DNA from: Anaerolineales bacterium
Lineage (GTDB): Bacteria; Chloroflexota; Anaerolineae; Aggregatilineales; J027
DNA length: 64,000 bases
Direction of reading: 5' to 3'
Assembly (NCBI GenBank): GCA_020634155.1
Contig: JACKCI010000001.1
Coordinates: 744,001-808,000, forward strand
Made by a program: the position numbers and the translations under genes. Below the pieces are notes generated by a model. It worked only from the letters and a program-made list of their open reading frames with translations, made no database searches and was not told where the DNA came from. Position 1 is the stretch's first letter; every line of letters begins with the position of its first letter. This document shows positions 35,240 to 42,442 of this stretch, piece by piece.

Positions 35240-36739
35240 ATGTCTATTGAGCTTTTGCTGGCAGAACTACAAAGTCCAGATAAACGCACCCGTCTGCGTG
35301 CGATTTATCAAGTGGCGATGGATGGCAACCCAACGGCGCTGCCTGCGCTACAGGACATAGCCAACAATGACGAATACCGCGAGTTAAAGGTGATTGCCAA
35401 CTCAGCGATACAATACATCCAAAAAGGACAGCAGGCAGATACCGTCACCGACGCCAAGAATGATGTTGTTTGGTCACAGACACTGATGAAAGCGTTGGAA
35501 ACCAGCGCCAACTTCTCCCCTGACGACATCCGCGACCTTGTGCAGCTTCGGGTTACCCAAGCTAAAGACATTGTCTCAGGCGACACCCAACCCCCTACCA
35601 CAAAACCGACCGCATCTGCGCCACACCCTACAGGCAAGTCGGTGGTTGGCACCTATGAGATGCTCTGGGATTGCGAAGCCTGCGGTACCAAGAAATTGCT
35701 TGGTGTGACTCATCGGTTTTGCCCTAATTGTGGCGCAACCCAAAATGCCAATGCCCGTTACTTCCCCGCGGAAGGTGAAGAGGTCGCGCTTGAAAACCAT
35801 GTCTATCACGGGGTAGACCGCATCTGCCCAGCGTGCGGAACTCCGGTCAGTGCAGCCGCCCACTTCTGTGGCAATTGTGGCAGCGACCTTGAAGGGGCAG
35901 CCACGGCACGTATCAATGAAGAGCAAGCCGAAGGTGGCTTTGTAGAAAATAAACGCGATTTTGTTGCCGAGCGCTTCCAAGCCGATGTCGCAACCTCCCT
36001 CGCCCCGGCTAAAGCCGCCACTACCCGCCGCAATCGTCGCCTGCAAATCGGGGGTTGTGTTGGGATATTGGTCACGATGGTAGTCAGTCTTTTCGGCTTC
36101 TTTGTGGTCAAGATGTCCGAGGAAGTCACCATTCAACAGCATACATGGGAGCGTGTCTATCAAATCGAAGAATACACCAAAGAAACCGAAACCCGTGATT
36201 GCCCAGCCCCATCTGGGGCCTATAATATCAGTCAACGCACTGAGCAACGTTCTCGTCAAGTTGCCGATGGGCAAGATTGCGAGCAGGTCTGCACCAATCG
36301 GCGTGTTGACCAAGGCGACGGCTCCTTTAGAACTGAGCGCGATTGCCGAAACGAATGCACCACCCGCTATCGGACGGAGTATTACAATGTGCAGGTCTGC
36401 ACCTACAACATCAATCGCTGGGTAGGGCTTGATGAAGCAAAAGACGCCCCTTGGGCCATTGCCAGCGGTCAGGGCACCAGCCCCTATTGGCCCACCGTTG
36501 ATAATCGAGTCGCCTCCTGTGATTCCGCGCCAGACACGCTTGGCGTACAATGCTGGAAGAACCGCGAGGCCACCTATATATTGGAATTGCTGCGTAAGAA
36601 TGGCAAAATAGCCACTTGCGAACTGGATGAAACCGAATGGAGCCAGTACCTTGATGGGCAAAAAGCACGGGTACAATTCACCATGTTCAGCAAAATGCAA
36701 AACCGCGCCCTATGCGATGAACTAGAGGTAGTCAACTAA
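35240..36739 (+). CDS. HEAT-repeat, double zinc-ribbon, single-pass membrane protein
   Basis: 499 residues, not a known enzyme. Residues 1-65 resemble HEAT repeats (LLLAELQSPDKRTRLRAIYQVA). Two zinc ribbons follow: C145, C148, C161, C164 and C196, C199, C210, C213 (RICPACGTPVSAAAHFCGNCG). One transmembrane helix spans about 269-291. The remaining 200 residues are cysteine-rich (DCPAPSG, DCEQVCTNRR, RDCRNECTTRY, VQVCTYN) and probably extracytoplasmic with disulfides. The start MSIELLLAELQ has GAGG upstream; an upstream in-frame start overlapping the exporter gene is less likely. The last base is shared with the TIR gene (TAATG). It may relay a signal across the membrane; function inferred only from layout. 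Confidence 0.75.
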   Translation: MSIELLLAELQSPDKRTRLRAIYQVAMDGNPTALPALQDIANNDEYRELKVIANSAIQYIQKGQQADTVTDAKNDVVWSQTLMKALETSANFSPDDIRDLVQLRVTQAKDIVSGDTQPPTTKPTASAPHPTGKSVVGTYEMLWDCEACGTKKLLGVTHRFCPNCGATQNANARYFPAEGEEVALENHVYHGVDRICPACGTPVSAAAHFCGNCGSDLEGAATARINEEQAEGGFVENKRDFVAERFQADVATSLAPAKAATTRRNRRLQIGGCVGILVTMVVSLFGFFVVKMSEEVTIQQHTWERVYQIEEYTKETETRDCPAPSGAYNISQRTEQRSRQVADGQDCEQVCTNRRVDQGDGSFRTERDCRNECTTRYRTEYYNVQVCTYNINRWVGLDEAKDAPWAIASGQGTSPYWPTVDNRVASCDSAPDTLGVQCWKNREATYILELLRKNGKIATCELDETEWSQYLDGQKARVQFTMFSKMQNRALCDELEVVN

Positions 36740-37176
36740 TGCAGATATTTTTAAGCTATGCCCGCGAAGATGAAGCGTTTGTCAGCACCCTAGCCACCAA
36801 CCTCAAAACCCAAGGCGCTCATGTGTGGTTTGACCTTGCTGATGCCGCCGTAACTGACCACGCCGCATGGGAAAATGCAGTGCAAGACGCACTCGCAGTC
36901 TCTGAAGTGCTGCTGGTGGTCTTGAGTCCCGCCGCCCTTGCACAGCGCTATATTGAAATTGACTGGAGTAGCTTCCTCAATCTAGGGCGTCCCGTAGTGG
37001 TTGCCATTGCGGAACGCTGCGAAGTTCCAGACGATTTACGCTCCCGCCCCCGTGTTGATTTCTCCAATGTGAGCTTTGCTGAGGCCTTTCATCGCCTTCA
37101 ATTGCTGCTCATCGAAGAATCCACCCGCATCTCCTCCAGCAAATGGTATAACACCGATGGGAATGACCAACCATGA
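36739..37176 (+). CDS. TIR-domain protein, catalytic Glu position occupied by Asp
   Basis: 145 residues, nearly all one TIR domain: MQIFLSYAREDEAFVSTLATNL (box 1, shown in part), HVWFDLADA, NAVQDALAVSEVLLVVLSPAALA, then YIEIDWSSFLNLGRPVVVAI. TIR proteins either cleave NAD+ or act as adaptors. The usual catalytic glutamate in the S..W...E pattern aligns with D75, so NADase activity is doubtful and a scaffold role more likely. It overlaps genes on both sides (TAATG before, ATGA after), so translation is coupled with the zinc-ribbon membrane protein and the aldehyde dehydrogenase. Confidence 0.85.
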   Translation: MQIFLSYAREDEAFVSTLATNLKTQGAHVWFDLADAAVTDHAAWENAVQDALAVSEVLLVVLSPAALAQRYIEIDWSSFLNLGRPVVVAIAERCEVPDDLRSRPRVDFSNVSFAEAFHRLQLLLIEESTRISSSKWYNTDGNDQP

Positions 37177-38660
37177 TGCCCCTCAACGAGCAAGAAATTG
37201 ACCGCATTGTCCAGCGGGTGATGCGTGATGTCGGCACCGAATATCAACCCTATGGGCGCACGGTCCCCACGGCCCTACCAACAATGGCTGATGCTGTATC
37301 AAGCGCTGAACTACGCGGCCTAGGTACATCATTGGGCGATGGCCTCTTTGCTACCCTTGATGATGCTATCCGTGCGGCTGAACGGGCCTTTATTGAATTA
37401 CAGGCCATGCCCCTGAGCATCCGCAACAAGATGATTAGCGCCATCCGCCACATGGGAACCGATAACGCCGTGCTACTAGCCCAACTCGCGCATAGCGAAA
37501 CGGGCATGGGACGCGCTGAGGACAAGGTCATCAAGAATTGGATGAACGCCAACCTGACCCCCGGCCCCGAATATCTGGTTACGGAGGCCTTTAGTGGAGA
37601 TGGCGGTCTTACCATCACCGAATATGCCCCTTTCGGACTGATAGGTAGCATCATCCCCAGCACCAACCCAACCAGCACCGTGATTAACAACACCATCGGC
37701 ATGGTCAGCGCCGGTAATGCCATCGTGTTCAACGCTCATCCATCCGCCAAGCGGGCCAGCAACACCACCATTCAATTACTGAATCGGGCTATCATGAGCG
37801 CAGGTGGGCCAGCCAATCTTGTGACGGCCTGCATTGACCCTAGCATTGAGACCGCCACCGCCCTAATGCACGATCCCCGTATCCGCTTGCTGGTGGTCAC
37901 AGGTGGGGCTGCTGTTGTCCAAGCCGCCATGAAATCAGGCAAGCGGGCTATCTGTGCTGGGCCGGGTAACCCTCCAGCAGTGGTCGATGAAACGGCTGAC
38001 CTTGAGCAAGCTGGCCGCGATATTGTGCGCGGGGCCTCCTTTGACAACAACATTATCTGTACCACCGAAAAAGGCACCTTTGCCGTTGAACGTATCGCCA
38101 GCGATTTGGTGGAAGCAATGGCGGCGCACGGCGGCTATGTCGTGACCTCATGGCAATTGCGACGGCTTTGGAATGCCGTTTGCCGTGAAGACCATGGCCC
38201 CGGTCAAGCCGCCTACATGCACAAAGAATTTATCGGGCAGAATGCCAGTGTCTTGCTACGGGAGATTGGCGTCAAAGTTGGGCCAGAGGTGCGGCTGATT
38301 ATAGCCGAGGTCGAACCTGACCATCCGCTAGTTTGGACGGAGCAGATGATGCCCCTTATGCCCGTCGTGCGGATGCCCGATGTCTATAGCGCTATTGATT
38401 TGGCGTGGCGCAGTGAGCATGGCTATCGACACACCGCCACCATGCACAGCAAAAATGTTGACCACATGACCCACATGGCCCGCCTGATGAACTGCTCTAT
38501 TTTTGTCAAAAATGGGCCGAATTTCGCGGGTCTAGGTATGGAGGGCGAAGGCTACTGCTCTTATACCATCGCCAGCCCAACGGGTGAAGGCTTGACCACC
38601 TGCCGCACCTTCTCGCGCCTACGCCGTTGTACCCTGAAGGACAACTTCCGCATCGTATGA
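37173..38660 (+). CDS. CoA-acylating aldehyde dehydrogenase (PduP/EutE type) with possible encapsulation peptide
   Basis: 495 residues. Oxidises an aldehyde to acyl-CoA with NAD+. Seen: catalytic cysteine C296 in FDNNIICTTEKG, SIIPSTNPTSTVINN and AICAGPGNPPAVVD, typical of microcompartment aldehyde dehydrogenases rather than AdhE. The N-terminus MMPLNEQEIDRIVQRVMRDV is an amphipathic helix joined by a linker (GTEYQPYGRTVPTA), resembling the PduP-type peptide that directs cargo into bacterial microcompartments. No shell gene is in the window. The start overlaps the TIR stop (ATGA), and the stop overlaps the acetyltransferase start. Confidence 0.85.
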   Translation: MMPLNEQEIDRIVQRVMRDVGTEYQPYGRTVPTALPTMADAVSSAELRGLGTSLGDGLFATLDDAIRAAERAFIELQAMPLSIRNKMISAIRHMGTDNAVLLAQLAHSETGMGRAEDKVIKNWMNANLTPGPEYLVTEAFSGDGGLTITEYAPFGLIGSIIPSTNPTSTVINNTIGMVSAGNAIVFNAHPSAKRASNTTIQLLNRAIMSAGGPANLVTACIDPSIETATALMHDPRIRLLVVTGGAAVVQAAMKSGKRAICAGPGNPPAVVDETADLEQAGRDIVRGASFDNNIICTTEKGTFAVERIASDLVEAMAAHGGYVVTSWQLRRLWNAVCREDHGPGQAAYMHKEFIGQNASVLLREIGVKVGPEVRLIIAEVEPDHPLVWTEQMMPLMPVVRMPDVYSAIDLAWRSEHGYRHTATMHSKNVDHMTHMARLMNCSIFVKNGPNFAGLGMEGEGYCSYTIASPTGEGLTTCRTFSRLRRCTLKDNFRIV

Positions 38661-39454
38661 GCCAGCCACTTGTCACCCGCCCTCAACTTGTAGCTGACCT
38701 CCGCGCCTTGGGTGCTACGGCTGGACAAACCGTGATGCTCCATGCCTCGGTCAAAGCCATCGGTTGGGTGGTGGGTGGCCCCGATGTTATTCTCGATGCG
38801 CTGTTAGAGATACTCACGCCCACAGGCACCCTCATGATGTATGTGGGCTACGAAGACCCCATTCATGGCTTGCAGGAGTGGACACCTGAACACCAACAAG
38901 CCTATCGCGCCGCCTATCCACCTTTTGACCCCGCCACTACCCGCGCCTATCGGGAATGGGGCATTTTAACCGAGTATCTAAGAACGCGCCCCAACGCCCA
39001 TCGCAGCCTCAACCCCGGTGCATCCATGGCAGCCGTTGGCGCACAAGCCCAGTGGTTGACCCAAGACCACCCTCTGCAATATGGCTATGGGCAGGGGTCG
39101 CCGTTGGCGAAGCTGGTTAAACTGGAAGGCAAGGTGTTGATTCTTGGCTCACCCCTCCAGCACTTAACGCTCATCCACCATGCCGAGCATCTTGCCAACA
39201 TCCCTGATAAACACATCGTTCATTATTCCGTCCCTATCGTCGGCATGGGCTGGGTCGAGATTGAAGAGTATGACACAGGTGATGGTATCCGCCCTTGGGC
39301 AGGTGTAGATTATTTTCAATTGATTGCTGAGGCATATGTCGCAACGGGCAAGGCACAAGTCGGCACCGTTGGTCAAGCTCGAAGCTATCTCTTTGCTGCA
39401 CCCGCCCTCACCACGTTTGCCGTTAATTGGCTAGAAAAGACATTTAACTCCTAG
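38657..39454 (+). CDS. AAC(3)-family N-acetyltransferase
   Basis: 265 residues of the antibiotic NAT / aminoglycoside 3-N-acetyltransferase fold, which uses acetyl-CoA. Seen: MLHASVKAIGWVVGGPDVIL, TPTGTLMMYVGYEDP, HRSLNPGASMAAVG, and HLTLIHHAEHLANIP with the family's catalytic histidine. Many chromosomal members are not resistance enzymes, so the acceptor is uncertain. The start is fixed by the ATGA overlap with the aldehyde dehydrogenase stop. It is the last gene of the four-gene coupled run; a CoA-dependent dehydrogenase beside a CoA-dependent acetyltransferase may be functionally linked. Confidence 0.82.
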   Translation: MSQPLVTRPQLVADLRALGATAGQTVMLHASVKAIGWVVGGPDVILDALLEILTPTGTLMMYVGYEDPIHGLQEWTPEHQQAYRAAYPPFDPATTRAYREWGILTEYLRTRPNAHRSLNPGASMAAVGAQAQWLTQDHPLQYGYGQGSPLAKLVKLEGKVLILGSPLQHLTLIHHAEHLANIPDKHIVHYSVPIVGMGWVEIEEYDTGDGIRPWAGVDYFQLIAEAYVATGKAQVGTVGQARSYLFAAPALTTFAVNWLEKTFNS

Positions 39455-39464
39455 TCAAGTCTGC

Positions 39465-39470
39465 TATAAT
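39465..39470 (+). promoter_or_regulatory. -10 box for the queuosine transporter/era transcript
   Basis: Perfect TATAAT 38 bases before the start codon at 39508. A -35 element is not convincing. Confidence 0.5.
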
Positions 39471-39507
39471 GAGGCGCTTCCTATCAAAATCAACCAAGTA
39501 GAGCAAT

Positions 39508-40224
39508 ATGGAAACCGAACGCAAGAACTATCAATACTATGACCTGATTATGGCCCTGTTTGTGACGGTACTCCTCTTGAGTAACCTCCTCAGCAGCGCC
39601 AAAATTATCGACCTTGGCTTCTCATTGGGGTCTATCGCTTTTATCTTCGATGCCGGAACCATCGTCTTCCCCATTTCCTATATCTTTGGCGATGTCTTAA
39701 CCGAGGTCTATGGCTACAAACGCTCACGCCGCGTCATATGGACAGGCTTCACCGCCACCGCCCTCATGGGCTTTTTCGTATGGTTGGTTGGCGTCCTCCC
39801 CGGCGAATCGGAATGGCAGGGTTACGCAGGCCAAGACGCCTATAACAACATTCTTGGCGGCATTAGCGGTCTTGTCATTGCCAGCCTGACCGCCTATCTC
39901 ATCGGTGAGTTTCTCAATAGCTATGTTATGGCAAAGATGAAGGTACGCATGGACGGTGCCGTCTTGCCCGCCCGTACTATTGCCAGTACCTTAGTGGGAC
40001 AAGCAGCCGATACCAGTATCTTTTTTGTGATAGCGACAGCCTTGGGTGTCTTCCCACCAGAGTTGATGGTCTCGCTCATTGCCACCAATTACTTGTTCAA
40101 AGTCGGTATCGAGGTCTTATTCACCCCCCTCACCATTCAAGTGGTCAACGCCCTCAAACGTGCCGAACATGAGGACTACTTTGACCGCAATACCAATTTC
40201 AATCCATTCAGTATGCAGGTTTAG
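39508..40224 (+). CDS. Queuosine precursor transporter (YhhQ/DUF165)
   Basis: 238 residues with about six transmembrane helices; imports preQ0/preQ1 or queuine for tRNA modification. Family signatures seen: SNLLSSAKIIDLGFSLGSIAF, DAGTIVFPISYIFGDVLTEVYGYKRSRRVIW (in two halves), and RTIASTLVGQAADTSIFF with LIATNYLFKVGIEVLFTP. The upstream leader is only 53 bases and I see no preQ1 riboswitch in it. era follows 3 bases after the stop, so the two are co-transcribed. Confidence 0.9.
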   Translation: METERKNYQYYDLIMALFVTVLLLSNLLSSAKIIDLGFSLGSIAFIFDAGTIVFPISYIFGDVLTEVYGYKRSRRVIWTGFTATALMGFFVWLVGVLPGESEWQGYAGQDAYNNILGGISGLVIASLTAYLIGEFLNSYVMAKMKVRMDGAVLPARTIASTLVGQAADTSIFFVIATALGVFPPELMVSLIATNYLFKVGIEVLFTPLTIQVVNALKRAEHEDYFDRNTNFNPFSMQV

Positions 40225-40227
40225 GTC

Positions 40228-41142
40228 ATGAGCGACAATTTGTTTGAAGTTCCAGAAGGCCACCGCAGCGGTTTTGTAGCGGTGGTTGGGCGACCCAATG
40301 TCGGCAAAAGCACCCTGATGAATGCCTTATTAGGGCAAAAAGTTGCCATTGTCAGCCCCAAGCCCCAAACCACCCGCATCCGCCAATTGGGTATTTTGAC
40401 CAACGCACAAGCCCAAATCGTGTTTGTGGATACACCGGGTATCCATAAACCCAAGACGGTTTTGGGTGAGTTTATGGTCAATGTGGCGGTACAGGCCCTC
40501 CAAGATGCCGATGTGGTGCTATTTGTCACCGACCTCAGCGAACAGCTTAACAAAGCCGATGAAAATGTTGCCCACCTTGTCGCAAGAGCAGAAGGCGTCA
40601 CCCTGCTACGTGTACTCAATAAGGCCGATATTGGCGACCAAGAGCATCTACAATCGCACCTTGACCTCATCACCCCTTACACTGCCGCCATCACCACCAC
40701 CGCTGCCACTGGTGAAGGTGTCCCCGCCCTGTATGACCTCATCCTCGCCAATCTACCCGAAGGGCCGCGTTTCTACCCACCCGACCAAGTATCTGACTTG
40801 TGGGAACGCGACATTGCAGCCGAAATGGTGCGAGAAGCTGTTTTGCTCTACACTGAGCAAGAGATTCCGCACGCCGTCGCAGTGGAGGTTGAAGAATATA
40901 AAGAACGCGAGAATGGTGTGATATATATCAGCGCCACCTTGTATGTTGAGCGCGATACCCAAAAGGCCATCGTTATCGGCAAACAAGGCAGTATGATTAA
41001 GCAAATTTCCCAACATGCACGCGAACAAATCGAACAACTCGTAGAGCGCAAAGTCTACCTTGAGTTATTCGTGAAAGTTCTCAAAAACTGGCGGCAAGAT
41101 GAAAACGCCCTACGCCGCTTAGGGTACCGTATTGACCGATAA
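40228..41142 (+). CDS. era: GTPase Era
   Basis: 304 residues, an essential GTPase that helps mature the 3' end of 16S rRNA and assemble the 30S subunit. G1 GRPNVGKST, switch region SPKPQTTR, G3 DTPGIHKP, G4 NKAD, and a C-terminal KH domain (IVIGKQGSMIKQIS, YLELFVKVLKNW) are all present at normal spacing. It lies between the queuosine transporter and a membrane protein of unknown function. Confidence 0.97.
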   Translation: MSDNLFEVPEGHRSGFVAVVGRPNVGKSTLMNALLGQKVAIVSPKPQTTRIRQLGILTNAQAQIVFVDTPGIHKPKTVLGEFMVNVAVQALQDADVVLFVTDLSEQLNKADENVAHLVARAEGVTLLRVLNKADIGDQEHLQSHLDLITPYTAAITTTAATGEGVPALYDLILANLPEGPRFYPPDQVSDLWERDIAAEMVREAVLLYTEQEIPHAVAVEVEEYKERENGVIYISATLYVERDTQKAIVIGKQGSMIKQISQHAREQIEQLVERKVYLELFVKVLKNWRQDENALRRLGYRIDR

Positions 41143-41156
41143 CAGGAGTAATCTCT

Positions 41157-41861
41157 ATGCAAGCTCAAATGCCCTATGTTGTTGAACAAAAACGCTCTTC
41201 TGGATTCCCCAAAATCTTATTGGCCTGTTGCTTGGCACCCGTGATTATTGCTGCATGCCTAATGCTGTGTGCTTGTGGTGCTTTGTTTGCCTTTGCGAAT
41301 GGCGGCCCCGACCCGCTCTATGCTGATTTCAAACCCGATAGCACCCTCGCCGCCCAATATGAGAACCGTATGGCAGCCGCGGTCGCTGATGCAGGCAGTG
41401 GTGGCAATTTCACCGTCTCCTTCACCGACAAAGAATTTGCCTCATGGCTCAACCTCGAACTTGATCAATACCTTGATGAGAATGAAGTTCAAGATGAAGA
41501 TACATGGCGTCAACTCGACCCTGAATTTCAAGCCAAGTTCGACAACAACGAGATTCACTTCTACGCCAATTTTGACCTTCGAATCACCAAATTTGCGATG
41601 CTGGTTACAGGTACAATCTCGCCTGTATCATCAACCGCGTTTTCCGACCAATTGCTGGATATCCAAATCACGGGCATGGAGTTTGGGGCTTTTGATGTAG
41701 GTCAAGAAAACATTGATAACAGCCAAGACCTCGGTGATACCCTTTCGGAAATCTTGACTGACCAATTGGTCGATTATGCCGAACTACAGGGCAAGACGGT
41801 CACGATTACCAGTGTAACCGCTGAAGGTGGCACCCTGACCTTGCAAGGGAGTGTCAACTAA
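41157..41861 (+). CDS. Single-pass membrane protein of unknown function
   Basis: 234 residues: short N-terminal cytoplasmic stretch, a cysteine-rich transmembrane segment (about 19-48, ILLACCLAPVIIAACLMLCACGALFA), then an acidic extracytoplasmic domain. Strand-rich segments (NFTVSFTDKEFASWLNLELD, IHFYANFDLRITKFAMLVTG, QLLDIQITGMEFGAFDV, VTITSVTAEGGTLTLQG) suggest a lipid-binding-like beta fold. No family recognised with confidence. It shares one base with the M50-like gene that follows (TAATG), implying a joint role. Confidence 0.65.
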   Translation: MQAQMPYVVEQKRSSGFPKILLACCLAPVIIAACLMLCACGALFAFANGGPDPLYADFKPDSTLAAQYENRMAAAVADAGSGGNFTVSFTDKEFASWLNLELDQYLDENEVQDEDTWRQLDPEFQAKFDNNEIHFYANFDLRITKFAMLVTGTISPVSSTAFSDQLLDIQITGMEFGAFDVGQENIDNSQDLGDTLSEILTDQLVDYAELQGKTVTITSVTAEGGTLTLQGSVN

Positions 41862-42385
41862 TGCCTGATCCGTTGGTCTTTGAAGACCTCAACACCATCC
41901 CACGTCGGCACCTCTTCACCCTATTCGGTGTGCCTTGGAATGCAACGCCATCGGTATGGATTGGGCGTGTGGTCTTCTTGGCAGTGGGTGTCCTTGTGGC
42001 CTTGGCCTTTGGACAAAACATCCTTACAGGCATCGCCTTCGGGATTGTGTTGGAGCTATCGTATTTCTTCCACGATGTTGGTCATGTCCTCGGTGGTAAA
42101 GCCGTTGGCAGCCCAATGGATGAGGCACTCGTCACTACCATTCGCCATGTCAACTATTATCGTGGTGTGCAGGATTTCCCCAAACAAGTCCATCTAGGGC
42201 GAGCATTGGGCGGGCCACTGCTTAACTCGACCATTGGCCTCCTTATGTTAATCCTCTGGCAAAGCACCGATAGCCCGATATTCCTCTTTGCCGTGTTCAT
42301 CAATCTCGGCGTCTTTGGACTAGGCAGCCTCTTGCCATTACCATCCATTGATGGTGAAGTCATCTGGCGCGAGCTACGCCGCTAA
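41861..42385 (+). CDS. M50 (site-2-protease)-like membrane protein with HDxxH motif
   Basis: 174 residues, about four hydrophobic helices. YFFHDVGHVLGGKAVGSPMDE resembles the M50 zinc motif region (HExGHxxxA), but the catalytic glutamate is aspartate (H71-D72-V-G-H75). The C-terminal LLPLPSIDGEVIWREL matches the second M50 motif (N.LP.PPLDGG), with D164 as the third ligand. Either a small intramembrane metalloprotease with an altered base or an inactive relative. It is coupled to the upstream membrane protein and ends in the A tract of a terminator. Confidence 0.65.
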   Translation: MPDPLVFEDLNTIPRRHLFTLFGVPWNATPSVWIGRVVFLAVGVLVALAFGQNILTGIAFGIVLELSYFFHDVGHVLGGKAVGSPMDEALVTTIRHVNYYRGVQDFPKQVHLGRALGGPLLNSTIGLLMLILWQSTDSPIFLFAVFINLGVFGLGSLLPLPSIDGEVIWRELRR

Positions 42386-42421
42386 AAAAAGAGCCTCCCA
42401 ACGATACCCATCGGGAGGCTC
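42384..42421 (-). terminator. Rho-independent terminator of the BMP-domain gene
   Basis: GAGCCTCCC (42391-42399) and GGGAGGCTC (42413-42421) form a 9-bp stem. On the minus strand it is followed by seven T residues (42390-42384). The same stem can also stop the converging plus-strand gene. Confidence 0.9.
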
Positions 42422-42442
42422 GATGCTATTCAATTATTGATT

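Noticed and set aside
35576..36700. Long open frame on the minus strand (374 codons) opposite the zinc-ribbon gene
   Set aside because: It lies antisense to a gene with clear zinc ribbons, has no ribosome site, and its translation resembles no protein family.
37173..39454. A bacterial microcompartment operon around the aldehyde dehydrogenase
   Set aside because: No shell protein, alcohol dehydrogenase, phosphotransacylase or signature lyase gene lies nearby; only the N-terminal peptide hints at encapsulation.
38657..39454. Acquired aminoglycoside resistance gene
   Set aside because: Base composition and gene packing match the neighbours, and no mobile element flanks it; chromosomal AAC(3)-family members often have other roles.
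39455..39507. preQ1 riboswitch upstream of the queuosine precursor transporter
   Set aside because: The 53-base leader does not show the preQ1 aptamer stem or its A-rich tail; only a -10 box is visible.
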